A stretch of 64,000 bases of DNA from Gigantopelta aegis (taxonomy: Eukaryota > Mollusca > Gastropoda > Neomphalida > Peltospiridae). The stretch is from contig NC_054704.1 in the NCBI RefSeq assembly GCF_016097555.1, positions 48,645,327 to 48,709,326 on the forward strand, in the 5' to 3' direction. Below are positions 23,294 through 34,850 of the stretch, in pieces (the first letter of the stretch is position 1; each line of letters starts with the position of its first letter). Made by a program: the position numbers and the translations under genes. Under the pieces are notes generated by a model that saw only the letters and a list, made by a program, of their open reading frames with translations, was not told the DNA's origin and searched no databases.

Positions 23294-23598
23294 TGGAATA
23301 TTTCGCCGGACTGCACAAGTTGAACGACCATACGATGTGGATGTGGATTGACCCTAACGCAGTGGACCCTAACTCGCTACAAGCATTCTTGGATTTGGGA
23401 AATGTGGGTGGTGATGATGACTCAGACGACCACCGTCTATCTTTGAAGCACCAAACAAGTGGCGACGACGGCAGCACTGGGGCATTTGTATGGCACCCAG
23501 AGGATTGCATTGATAACCACGTGTATATTTGTGAGGTCAGTCCGACCTTTCCACAACCGACATGCAACCCGTGTTCCTTCGACCATTCTTGCCAATAA
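23294..23598 (+). CDS. Gene 1 terminal exon: C-type lectin domain, C-terminal part
   Basis: Acceptor ACGCAG ends at 23293. The open frame gives Y-F-A-G-L-H-K-L-N-D-H, then MWMWIDP, a long acidic loop with G-D-D-D-S-D-D, then C-I-D-N-H-V-Y-I-C-E-V and a stop at 23596-23598. W-x-W, and C...YICEV near the end, are typical of the second half of a CTLD. No EPN or QPD sugar-binding triplet and no WND motif are seen, so calcium-dependent sugar binding is doubtful. The tail after ICEV has three more cysteines (CNPCSFDHSC). Entry phase 1 fits the other exons. Confidence 0.75.
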
Positions 23599-23639
23599 AC
23601 AAATGTCCAATACAATTATGCGATTGTGTTTAGGCTTAC

Positions 23640-24015
23640 ATTTAACGCGTATGCCAACAGCTGACCACTGTTAAACGTTCAAGGTAAATCCTCCACCCAT
23701 CCCTGGTAAGATGTTATACCATACGTCTACGGATATATCTTTTAGAGTTATGAGATGACCCCTCAATCAAAACAGTTAAATGCGGTCAATATCACGTGAG
23801 AACCTCAGCGCCTGCGCAAATAGCGTAAAGTCACAGTTGGATTTGCGTCCGACCAACACAGCTCTTCATTGCGTTTGTAGTTGACCTAGATAATGTAAAC
23901 AAGCAAGCGTAGCCATGTGTTGGACCTTCTATGTACCAAACAGAACTGGATCATCTATTTTAAATGCTTAAATAATAATAATAATACTAATAAATATTTC
24001 AGGGACTACAGCTTT
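23640..24015 (+). repeat. Dispersed 0.4-kb repeat after gene 1 (also 25610-26000 and 37555-37965)
   Basis: The copies share TAACGCGTATGCCAAC, ATGACCCCTCAATCAAAACA-type, GAACCTCAGCGCCTGCGCAA and AACAGAACTGGATCATCTAT. The first begins about 40 bases after the gene 1 stop codon. Confidence 0.75.
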
Positions 24016-24492
24016 AAGTAGCTTACAATGTTGTTGTGTTTTCGCCATTTATTGTTTTAACTATTCATCATTAAAGTTACATTCCCTGGTTACCATATTA
24101 TAACATCATGTACAAATATGAAATACAAGCTCAAATGCACTTTTAAAAAAGTCGTGTGTCTTCGCTATGAACGGATATCGTCAAACGTATACGCTTTATT
24201 CGTCGCCTGTAACGCCATAGCTCGGCAAAGCACACACGACAGCATGTTGTCAGTTTCAGCTAACACGTGCGTTTGCCGATTTCAAATTGTAGGGTTCGTC
24301 TCAAAAAATTAAAAGAGAAATCTTGCGCTGTACGAAGAACGTTCGGTTGAGGATACGGTACTAGTCTTTAGTTAACATCGGTTTAATCTTGACAACGTAT
24401 TATCGACAGTCGTACCTTCCTATTTCAGAATCAATATTTTATAAAGTGTTAGTAGAACTTTCAAATGTTAGTTTGTATACTAGTAATACATT

Positions 24493-24880
24493 AAAGGGAC
24501 ATTCCTGAGTTTGGTGCATTGTAAGATGTTTCCGACTAATAAAATGTGTCTCCCATTAAACTTACATATTAAATATATTTTCTTCTTTGGAATATCAGTG
24601 TCTGTACATTCAATGTTTTTTTTGGTCGTCTTAATATTTGTAAGAAGCCCAAACTGGATTTTGTCTTCAAATAATTTCGTACGTATGAAAAACAAAACTT
24701 TTGAAAATAAAATGAAATTTAACCTAGTACAAATATTAGAACGGTCAGAAGCACGTTTAATATACAGCCACTAATATTTTATGCAGAAAAATTTATTTGA
24801 TATATAATTACATTCGTTAAAAAGTCTCTGTTAGTCGATAACATCTTAAAAAATGCAGCAAACTCAGGAATGTCCCTTTA
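24493..24880. mobile_element. Foldback MITE family P, full copy with known empty site
   Basis: Full 388-bp copy between ACAT-TA on the left and TA-ATCATG on the right. The duplicate segment at about 36860-36870 reads ACACATTGATCATG with no insert. Confidence 0.85.
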
Positions 24881-25359
24881 ATCATGTATATATTTTTTAA
24901 ATAAAATTTACTAAAGTAGACAATGAACGTTTTCACGTCTTAATTTTACGTGTTAAAATCGACAAATTCAAATAAATATTATTTCGTTTGGAAACGGTAA
25001 AGTTAGGGGGGGGGGGGGTGTTTAACGACATCAAAGATAAAGCATATTGATTTAATTATCATCCGACCCCATACAACCGTAAATAAAATGTGTTGAGTGC
25101 GTCGTTAAATAAAACATATCCTATCCTTCCTTCCATCTGCTGTTGGATGTCTAACATTTGGTAATTTTGACATATAATCTTAGAGAGGAATCAGGTGCAG
25201 GTGCCGGGGGAGGGTATTGGAGGTCGAAACCCTTACTTGCCCAAGCTTAAAAAAAATTCGAAATGTATTTTTTGGGGGAGCATGGCCCCATATAAACTTC
25301 GCTCAACACAGTCTATAACCCCAACCCCACTGAAACCCCAGCACAAGCGCCTTGGAAAC

Positions 25360-25475
25360 CCGCTACATTTTTTTTAACAAGGGATCGTTTATATGTACCA
25401 TCCCACAGACAAGATATCACATACCATGATCTTTTATATACCCGCCGATGGGGATCGATCCTAGACTGACCGCGC
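25360..25475 (-). mobile_element. SINE-A fragment, minus strand
   Basis: CCATCCCACAGACAAGATAT to ATGGGGATCGATCCTAGACT. Its counterpart in the older duplicate is 37259-37425. A + strand 3' end lies at 25075-25130. Confidence 0.7.
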
Positions 25476-26190
25476 ATTTCCAAAAAATACCTTTTTAGGT
25501 CTAAGTAATGAATAAAAATAACATATAGTCTTGACAAATGTTACGTAAATCGAACACAGTACCCTCTTCCTCTACCCCTAGAGCGTTGCGTAATTAGTAA
25601 CACCCCCTTACATGTAACGCGTCACTGGTCACTGTCAAAATTTCAAGGCAAATCCCCCACCCACCGACCCCTGGACAGGTGTTGTACCATACCTCTATGG
25701 ATATAAATATGTTTTGGAGATACGAGACGACCCCCCTCAATCAAGACAGTTACATTTGTTCAAAAATTGCGAAATCTCACGTGATCTCTTGTTGGGGAAT
25801 TCTATACTTGTGATAAGCCAATGAAAACCGAGATCGGTACGAGCCCGTCAAAAGTGTCCCACTTTAAAAATACTAGCTTTGTTTTTGACCTGGATAAGCC
25901 AGCGTAGTGAAACCAATGCGTAGTGCGGCGTCATATATGCACCAAACGTAATTGGATTTTCTGTTCTATATGCTTAAATAATAAAAATATTATGGATACT
26001 GCCGCTTTAAAAATAATTTCAAATATCAATAATTGTAGAAAGAAATAAGATACAAAACTCAAAATAAGTGCACAATCTGCGGTAATGTTCCCACTCAAAG
26101 AGCATGAGGAAACGCACAAGTTGTTTTGATCGTGAAGCACGTGACGTGATGTTGTACGTGCGAAGGGTGTGATTTGAAATTGAACACTAA

Positions 26191-26757
26191 GGGCCGATTT
26201 CATATCTCTAGGTTTCGTAACACTGGGTTATGTTGAAACCTAGGTTTAACACTGGTTTACAAAAAACGCTGAAAAACTAGACCTAGACCCACACCCGTGA
26301 TGCATTTCACATGTGTATGTTTCACCTGTGTTAACCCATGCAAAATGCGTGGTTTTGTTATCTCCAGTTCGGAAAGGGACATAAGCAGGAAATGTGCATG
26401 CTGTTACCTTACTTTATACTTGTTACGACCAGCAACATCTCAGAAGATAAAGTGAGGAAAAAAAGTAATTTTAGTGAACAAGATAAACAATTACTACTTG
26501 ATCTTGTTACAGAATACATAAAAATAATCGAAAGCAAAAAAACAGACATGAAAACAAACAATGCAAAAAAAAAAATATTTGGTGTGAAATACTCCAACAA
26601 TTTAATGCCCAGTCGTCAGTAAAACGAGATTTTTTACAAATAAAGGAATTGTGGAAACGAATGAAACTGAAAGCAAAAAAGGATATTTCCAGAGTGAAGA
26701 AGCATCGAAAAGGAACTGGAGGCGGCTCACCCATATCATACATAGAAAGAAACTAAG
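26191..26757 (+). mobile_element. Harbinger-like transposon, left part, with Myb/SANT-like protein
   Basis: GGGCCGATTTCATA at 26191, preceded by TAA, looks like a PIF/Harbinger terminus with its 3-bp target. Downstream, 26447-26756 encodes a Myb/SANT-like DNA-binding domain: RKKSNFSEQDKQLLLDLV, ESKKTDMKTNN, then after a frame change at an A-run near 26566-26576, IWCEILQQFNAQSSVKRD and IKELWKRMKLKAKKD. This is the second (DNA-binding) protein of Harbinger elements or a relative. It carries at least one frameshift in a homopolymer, which might be a sequencing error. The transposase and right end are missing; a SINE mosaic begins at 26760. Confidence 0.6.
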
Positions 26758-27224
26758 AAGTGTATTCATAATTTAACGACGCACTCAACACATTTTATTG
26801 ACGGTTATCTAATTAAAATTAGGACCACTATTACATTTTGGATCTAAAGACAACCAGTTGGAGCTCATGTCCACCAATAGGCTACTCTTTTTTACGCAGA
26901 AGGCAGCCAGGGATTTTTATTTGCGCCCCCCACAGGCAGGCGTAGCACAAACCATGGCCTTTGTTGAACCAGGTAACATTTCGTCTGTAAATAATAAGTT
27001 AAATATTGACCTAATCACATTTCGCCTTGCGGAGCACTCACTCATTTGGGAGCATACGGTATTGGATTAAATATCGGGCCTCGATGGGATTAGTGGCCGC
27101 AGTACAGCCAGCCATAGACCGATGGCCTGCCACGACGGGTTATCGAGTCCGGTTCATACATAGATGAAAATTAGTGAATTTATTCATAATTTAAAAAAAA
27201 CTAAATTTCAGTCTTGAGCCAATC

Positions 27225-27835
27225 TAATTACAAATTAGCTCCACTATTACATCTGGATCTAAAGACAGGCAGTTGGAGCTCATTCCACCAATCAAAACCT
27301 TACCCTCAGAATAATTCAGTGATGTTTTCAAATTATTTTTTAATCACCTGGCCCATTCTGACCAGTAACATTTGATCTGTAAATAATAATTTAAATATGG
27401 CTATCTTTACACTCGCCATTTAGTGGAACTAATTTTAATTAGCATACAAATTCTAAAATAATCCATTCGTCGATGACAGCCTAGCAAATATGGAAACAGC
27501 GCAACCATACTGCGACATAAAGTACGGGGTGGGTTATCAAACTTTGAATCAATTTGTACATTAAAAATTATTTATTTTATAAAATTAAAAAAATACTATT
27601 ATCATCTTCAGTTTTACATTACAATTATTTAGTTTTATAAAATAAAACCCTTTTAAGGCATTCGTAATTCCCCCCCCCCATGTCGTATATCCCCAGGATA
27701 ATTTTGATACCACACTTAACTATTTTTTAATCAACAAAATCGATTTTCAGTAAGGTTTTTGTTGGTGGACATTTTCCCTATGTAATGTCTTTAGATCCAC
27801 ATGTAATATGGGGAGCTAATTTTAACGACACCCCA
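27225..27835. repeat. Repeat with inverted ends, also at 50168-50418
   Basis: The left part (TTAGCTCCACTATTACAT then GGATCTAAAGAC and GTTGGAGCTCAT) is the reverse complement of 27735-27832. A third copy at 50168-50418 ends at the N gap. Probably a DNA element of unknown family. Confidence 0.5.
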
Positions 27836-28193
27836 ATTGCACAAAAAATTCGACGATGACAGCCTAGCAAATATGGTCAAACTATGGTAAAGTGGGGGGA
27901 AAAAACTGCAAATATCCAAATAAAAACAGATTGAATGAATTGTTATACTCAAAATATTTATTTTGTGCTGTATTGGCCATTCTCATTAGATTGTTTTAAC
28001 CCCTGCACCACGGTTTTTAGTTTTTATAGGGGTTTGCAAAATGACTTGTTTCTGTAAATATTTTCATCAAATCCCGCATGCTGTGACGTCATGTATATAC
28101 ATTACTAATTAAGTGCTATGATGCCGTCTATGAAATTGCTTGTATATCAACAAGTTTGAATTGCTAATTACTCAAAATATAATATACTGTGTT

Positions 28194-28238
<45 letters not shown>

Positions 28239-28502
28239 GGAGGAGATACTACACCACCACCACCCCAGTGTTTTTTGTAACTTTTATCAACGAGTGCTGA
28301 AAAATTATATCACAAGACACGCGGGGGGGGGGGGGGGGGGGGGAGGGTATTTTTTGTCATCATCCATTATCACGCTTTTATTTTGCGACAATTAATCAAG
28401 ACTATAAGAAGCAATATCTCCTAGGAAAATATCACATGGGGATATCGCAAATTATAGTGCCAGTGATATCTCCTACAAAAGCACACACACACACACACAT
28501 AT

Positions 28503-28738
28503 TGAGAGAGGAAACCCGCTGTCGCCACGTCATGGGCTACTCTTTTCGATTAGAAGCAAGGGATCTTTTATATGAACCATCCCACAGACAAGATAGCACA
28601 TACCATGGCATTTTATATACCAGTTGTGGTGCACTGGCTGGGACGAGAAATAGCCCAACGTGCCCACCAACGGGGATTGATCCTAGACCGACCGCACATG
28701 AAGCGAGCGCTTTACCACTGGGCTACGTCCCTCCCCCT
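28503..28738 (-). mobile_element. SINE-A, minus strand
   Basis: GAGAGAGGAAACCCGCTGTC to AGCGCTTTACCACTGGGCTA, then CGTCCC. The 3' tail is missing; an (AC)n run precedes it. Confidence 0.85.
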
Positions 28739-28823
28739 TAACACAAGAATACAATTATAACCCAGTCAGGACCCCTAGAGTTCAACTGATGTTGGCTCAC
28801 AGTCCCGAGACGTAGCTAGACTT

Positions 28824-29163
28824 AAAGGGACAGACCCTAGTTTTTAAACACTAATGTATATTGTTTTCACTATTAGAGCCGTGTATGATCACTGAAATCA
28901 AACTTCACTTATATTTTATTGTTTAGATTATCCATTTCCGTACAAACGAAGTTTTTCTTGTCATACTGGTGTTTCGAATACCACAAAATGCTTTCTTTTC
29001 TTTTCTTTTTAGATTTTTTAAAACGCACATCTTTGTTTAACGGTATTTCACCGTTTCAACTTCACACTCTTGTTTCACTCTTTTAATGTTATCCAAATGT
29101 GTTACAGGTTTGTAACTTAACCAAACTTAGTGTCGAATTTTACGTGTTGAAGCTAGGATCTGC
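28824..29163. mobile_element. MITE with TTAA-AGGGACA start, right end truncated
   Basis: Begins TTAAAGGGACAGACCCTAG at 28824. The inverted counterpart CAGATCCTAGCTTCAACACG (read on the other strand) lies at about 29143-29163. It shares the first seven terminal bases with the families at 611 and 921 but differs inside. Confidence 0.5.
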
Positions 29164-29236
29164 GTTGTTAATAAGGCAGTATGTAGCAGTACTAGTACTA
29201 ATTATGGATCGGAAGTCTGGGGTTTTCACTCAGCAC

Positions 29237-30275
29237 TAGGGGTGCAACGATACGATCAAAACCGTATTGCGATATATTGCGATACGACAAACCGTATTGC
29301 AGTATGTATTGCGATATATATCTGATATTTATGGATTTGTTTAATGAAGGCAGAAGCGAAACAAATCCAATTGTGTAAATTTAACATAATGAAATAAATA
29401 AATGAAAGGAATAAAATGTATGAATTTTAATTACCATATATATATATATATAACGTACGAGTATTCAGTACTGTGTCCAGAAAGTTAATAACAGATAACA
29501 CCATTGGGACATTTGACAGCTTGAGATAACTCCAGGGAACATTTTTGTACTCTACTAGGACCTACCTTTAATTACCGGTAGATTTCCTCCAGACAAAAAT
29601 CGTGAGAAAAAAACCCAAACCAACATTACAATGACAAATATTCCACATACTAGACGGTCACCTATATCGAGGGGCGACCGGTAGCCCAGTGGTAAAGCGT
29701 TCGCTTGATGCGCGGTCGGTCTAGGATCGATCCCCGTCGGTGGACCCATTGGTCTATTTCTCGTTCCAGCCAGTGCTCCACAACTGGTGTAACAAAGGCC
29801 GTGGTATGTACTACCCTGTCTGTGGGATGGTGCATATAAAAGATCCCTTGCTGCCTGACGTAAAAGAGTAGCTTATGTGGCGACAGCGGGTTTCCTCTAA
29901 AAAACAATGTCAGAATGACATATGTTTGATGTCCAATAGCCGATGATAAGATAAAAAAAAAATCAATGTGTTCTAGTGGCGTCGTTAAATAAAACAAACT
30001 TTACTTTACTATATCGACTTCGATATGATCTCCTAGGCTAAAAAGCATGTACTTTTTCGCCTGCTCCCAGTTCGTGCCATCGCTAAGTTAAAGTCACCGC
30101 GTAAACAGACGAGTGGTATGCATGGTTATTTGCACACTTTCTGTTTGTTTGTCAAATAAGATACAAGAAAACAATAACGTGTAAAAATCGCGATACACAA
30201 AACTGTACCGCGGTTCGTATCGAGCTGATGGATCATCGCGATATACCGGTATACCGCTTTATCGTTGCAGCACTA
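29237..30275. mobile_element. hAT-like non-autonomous element with nested SINE, copy B
   Basis: Same element, same nested SINE (29672-30003) and same 8-bp flanks CTCAGCAC (29229-29236, 30276-30283) as 13873-14918. It was therefore duplicated after insertion. Confidence 0.8.
29672..30003 (+). mobile_element. SINE-A, full length (duplication B)
   Basis: Counterpart of 14315-14645; differs by a few bases in the head. Confidence 0.88.
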
Positions 30276-30584
30276 CTCAGCACACCCCTGCGTGTGCCTT
30301 AACCTCACCGTGGTGCAGGGGTGTAACATTCTCTTTGAGAATGGACAATACAGCACAACATTGAAGTTTTGAGTAAAAGTCAGTATCTATCTGTGATATT
30401 TGTGTTTTTGCACAGTTCTTTACACTGTGTTTTTGGTTTAAATCTTGAATTTTTTTATTGTAGTTGATCATCACTTAATTTGTTTGCATTACCATAGTTT
30501 GACACCCAGTAGCCGATGTTTTGTTCGTGCTGGGGTGTCGTTAAACATTCATTCATTCATTCATTCATTGTAACGAGATGTCAA

Positions 30585-31553
30585 TTTGATTTCTGCATAT
30601 TATACAATTTGCATATTATACAACTTTGTAAATGTTTATTGGGTGTACATATCAGAACTTGTAATTACTTTGTTTATAGAGAATTGGGACGATTTCCACT
30701 AGCTATTATAAGAAAGCTGAGAATTTTTAAATATTGAATAAACTTCGGTAGTACCAGTAATTGCATTTTAAAGGCTGTGTACGAGGAAATGTATGAGTAT
30801 GGACATATTTGGATAACGAATATTAAGCAGATATTAGATACGCTTGGGCTCAGTTATATGTGGAAATCGACCCATACCCATATCTTTTTTATTACATAAT
30901 TAAAGAAAGAATATTTGATGTATTTAAACAAAAGTCCTACAGTTTAATAACAGGGTCGCCAAAAGGATCACTAAATAAACACTTAATAAAGGAATATCAA
31001 TTACAAACATATCTGACGAAGCCAATTGATTCACGTAACATAAAAGAAATAACCAAAATGAGAATTTGTGCACACAGGCTAAATATTGAAGCTGGTAGGT
31101 ACAAATATATCGAGAGAACACAAAGAGTATGTACACTATGTAATATTAACGAGATTGAGGATGAGTTTCATTTTATTCTTCAGTATCTACGTTACGAAAC
31201 TTTAAGAAATAGATTTATTAAGAAATACTACTCCAAGAACCCCAGTGCTTTTAAACTAATACAGCTATTGTCAACTACAAACAATAAGGAGATAAATAAC
31301 CTTGGCAAATACAGGCGAACAAAATGAGGGATATGCTATTACTACAAACAACTTAATATTTCTATATTTGTGTGACCCATATAGCTGATTGTTTATATAT
31401 AGATATAGATGGATTGTTTTATTGGTATATGTGTATGCATTTATATAAGTTATTCTCCATTGTTTGGCACTATTGTACATAATATTGTATTTCATTGTTA
31501 TAATGCTGATAAGTTGCAAAACTTAACGCAATAAAGAACTTGAACTTGAGCAT
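30585..31553 (+). mobile_element. LINE C-terminal region and 3' end, duplication B
   Basis: Same element as 15720-16692. The frame from 30860 is open for 155 codons with the CTLCNINEIEDEFHF core and ends earlier (an 11-base-scale difference near 31310). It retains bases (CTTCGGTAGTA) lost near 15888 in copy A. Confidence 0.7.
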
Positions 31554-32394
31554 AAAGTGCTTCTACTGACATTTGATGGAGCGAATTTTCCTATTTGCTC
31601 AATTAGTAGAGGTCTGGACCCTCATGTTGAAAGTCCGTGGTTCGAATTCCAAAGAAAATGGAGTTCGTAAGGTTATTATCATAATTATTTTATGTTTAAT
31701 ACATTTGGACTTCTCCAGCTCCTATTTTCGAAATCCTACCTGTTACCAAGCAAATTTGCCTCTTTTCATTGACTATTATTCCATGTTCGGGACAGTATCT
31801 TGAATGATTATTGCAACACCCCCCCCCCCCCCCACCCCCACCCATGTTTATGATGTAAAATAAGTGAAATTATAGCAGATCCACAATATTAATTTCATCT
31901 TAATTTAGTGTTTGTGCTTATATCCAATTAAGGTTCAAGCACGTTGTCCTGGGCACAATCTAAGCTATCTGGGCCGTCTGCCCGGGATATTGGGTTAGTG
32001 GTTAGTGAGAGAGAAGAGGGTGTAGTGGTCTTACACCCACTCAGTCGTTAAAACTCGCTCCGAGTGGGAGCCGGTACCGGGCTGCGAATTCAGTACCTAC
32101 CAGCCATTTTCCCGATGCCATAACCACACCACCGAGGCCTGTGATGGATGGATGGGAACTTTTTTTACGTGCCCATATCCAATGAAGGTTCAGGCACGCC
32201 CACCTCGGACTTAGCCTCTGACATCGGCAGATACTTTACCGGCCTCGATGGCGTCGTGGTTAGGCCATCGGTCTGCAGGCTGGTAGGTACTGGGTTCGGA
32301 TCCCAGTCGAGGCATGGGATTTTTAATCCAGATACCGACTCCAAACCCTGAGTGTGTGCTCCGCAAGGCTCAATGGATAGGTGTAAACAGTTTT

Positions 32395-32930
32395 TAATAG
32401 AAATTCAAGACAGGGACCGTGATTACATTCTTGTGTATACAGATGGATCATGGGATGGGAATTCTGTGGCTTGTGATACAGTTTTTCCATCAGACACAAT
32501 ACTTTCCATGAGACTGCCGGACTCAGCATCGATCTTTAGTGCTGAAGTTTGGGCAGTCATTACAGCTTTGGAAAAAATAAAGGATTCTAGTGCATCCAAA
32601 TTTATTATTTTTACAGACTCAATTTCGCTTTACGCAATATGAAGCTGGATCATCCCTTAATTGGGATGGTGATACGAAAGTGTGTCTTTTTATCTATTGC
32701 CAATAAAGATGTTGTATTTTCTTGGGTGCCCAGCCATGTTGGTATCATGGGTACTGAAAAGGCAGATTCTGCTGCCAAGTCTGCTTTGGATTTGCCTCAT
32801 GCCAGGGTTGGTGTACCGTATACTGATTTTAAATATAGTATTAACAAATTTATCTTTTGGACTGTTATCAACACTGTCACTGCTTGGTTCTCAGCAAATG
32901 TAAGGTGTATGCGTTTCACAGTCATCAATA
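32395..32930 (+). mobile_element. LINE RNase H domain, duplication B
   Basis: Copy of 17530-18068 with a small deletion near 32628 that splits the frame (32352-32642 and 32639-32989). The catalytic motifs remain readable. Confidence 0.75.
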
Positions 32931-33061
32931 CCCCCCCCCCCCCCCCCCCCTCCCACCGTCTCGTAGGCTTATGGCTAACATCATTCTAACCTCAATATTA
33001 TTTGTAATCCATGCGTAGTGACTCGTTTGCAGCCTTATATAGCTGTTTCGCAGTAATACGA

Positions 33062-33680
33062 ATATGAATGAATGAATGAATGAATGTTTAACGACACCCC
33101 AGCACGAAAAATACATCGGCTATTGGGTGTCAAACTATGGTAAAATGCAACAACAATGTGATGATCATCATCAATATAAAAATTCAACAGTTAAATAAAA
33201 ACACAGTGTAAAGGACTGTATAAAAATACAAATATCACAGATATATATAATTAAAAAAGTATCACGTAAAAATTGTAGAATAAGTTCTGGATGGAATCGA
33301 AAGGATTACATCACAGTTCGTAGTCCAAATATATCTTTTCGAATTGCTTTCAGATGGGTACACTCCACCGAAATGTGTCGCACAGTCAAAAGACACCGAC
33401 AGTGCTCACACGGAGGTGGAGGATCTTTCTTTAAGATAAATGAATGGGTTAAATATGGAATATGAATTAATTCGTGCAAAAACCAGCCTGCTCCTTCAAA
33501 ATGGGAGCCACAGAATTCCCTTCCCCTGATCCATCTGTATACACAGGAATGTAATCACGGTACCCGTCTTGAATTTCTATGAAAAACTGTTTGTACACAA
33601 TAGCATCTGTACGATCTTTCTTCAGATGCGTAAGATCAAACACAATGTTAGGGGTTGTAATCCCCCCCCCCCCCCCCAAT
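33062..33680 (-). mobile_element. RNase H LINE 3' end, minus strand, B
   Basis: Counterpart of 18218-18832 in the second duplication copy. Confidence 0.65.
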
Positions 33681-34436
33681 ACTGGAGCAGAACCTTAAAT
33701 TCGTGCAAAATGATAAAAATATTCGGGGTGTTAACCTGAGACCGCCCCGATGCCCATCAAAAATTAGTTGTAATTCATGTAAAAATGTGCAGTGATTCGT
33801 TTGAAACCCTATATAGCTGTTTGATAAAATGCTAATATCAAAAATATTCAGATTCGGCCAAAAAGCCTGCCTGCCCCCCTACCAAAAATGGGAGCCCGTA
33901 CGTCGATGATGTTTCACGATTTGCATTACCTGGATTTTGTTTACACCTGAATTTGAGGTTTTGACTCCAAATTTTTATATTTCTGACCAAGGATGTTGGT
34001 GGGAGGTTGGGGGGGGGGGGGGGGTGCCCCCGTTTCTCGTACGTTTTTTTAGTGCCTGTTGTGTGGTGTCGTGGCCACCTTACTCCGCCAAGCTTGTGTT
34101 TAAACAAGGCTGAAACACATATCCATTGTTATCAGTAATATACACGTTACTTAACGATCTACTGATCTGTTATTTTCCTCCATACCCGTGAGGTATGATC
34201 TAATCAGAAAAAACCCGAACATTATTTTCTAAATCCAGTTTTATGGGAGATATACAAAAAAACCCCACCCCTGACCTGAGGCAAATCCAAAGCAGACTCG
34301 GCGCTGAATCTGCCTTTCCATTACCACTGATACCAACAACATATGTCTTTATTGCCATTGGATAAAACGACGCACTTTCGTATGACCATCCCAATTAAAG
34401 GATGTTCCAGCTTCTTATTACTCGTTTGTAAAGCTT

Positions 34437-34850
34437 TAAAGGGACAAAAAGTCTCTCTGTTAGTCGATAACATCTTAAACATTGCAGCAAACTCAGGAAT
34501 GTCCCTTTCTGCATTGTAAGATGTTTCCGACTAATAAAATACTTCTACAATTAAACTTATATATTAATTTTTTTATTTTTTTTTAGAATATCAGTGTCTG
34601 TATATTCAATGTGTTTCTGGTCGTCTTAATATTTGTAAGAAACCCAAACTGAAAATATTTTTTTAGGAAACAAAATGAACATTAACCTAGTACAAATATT
34701 AGAACGATCAGAAATACGTTTAATATACAGCCACAGCCACTTATATTCTAAACAAGAAAATATATTTAATATGTAAGTTTATTCGTAGAAACATTTTATT
34801 AGTCGATAACATCTTTAACAATTGCAGCAAACTCAGGAATGTCTCTTTAA
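34437..34850. mobile_element. Foldback MITE family P, two fused partial copies (duplication B)
   Basis: Counterpart of 19577-19991 with the same junction, so it arose before the duplication. Confidence 0.7.

Larger units (their letters stand above)
8330..23598 (+). pseudogene. Lectin gene 1: secreted F-type lectin + C-type lectin, CTLD damaged
   Basis: Gene model joined by eye: non-coding exon about 8330-8354, signal-peptide exon 8942-8996, F-lectin exons 10033-10248 and 11609-11869, the stub of the first CTLD exon 13210-13224, and terminal CTLD exon 23294-23598. All junctions are AG...GT and phases match gene 2 (phase 1 after each of the first three coding exons). The F-lectin half is intact and open. 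The first CTLD exon keeps only the codons for V-E-C-P-K and then runs into an insert with perfect 28-bp inverted repeats. I found no counterpart of the middle CTLD exon of gene 2. The product would be a secreted carbohydrate-recognition or immune-type protein, as is usual for F-type and C-type lectins in molluscs. Either the gene is a pseudogene for its CTLD, or it makes a form that skips the damaged exon: 11869 ends in phase 1 and 23294 enters in phase 1, so direct joining would stay in frame. Confidence 0.6.
24067..25995 (+). repeat. Older duplicated segment, copy A2
   Basis: Colinear with 36444-37960 but clearly more diverged (roughly one base in eight by eye) than the 13.8/29.2-kb pair. 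It holds an extra TTAA/TA-flanked foldback element (24493-24880). Its first 240 bases also occur inverted at about 46290-46545 in the gene 2 intron. Confidence 0.75.
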
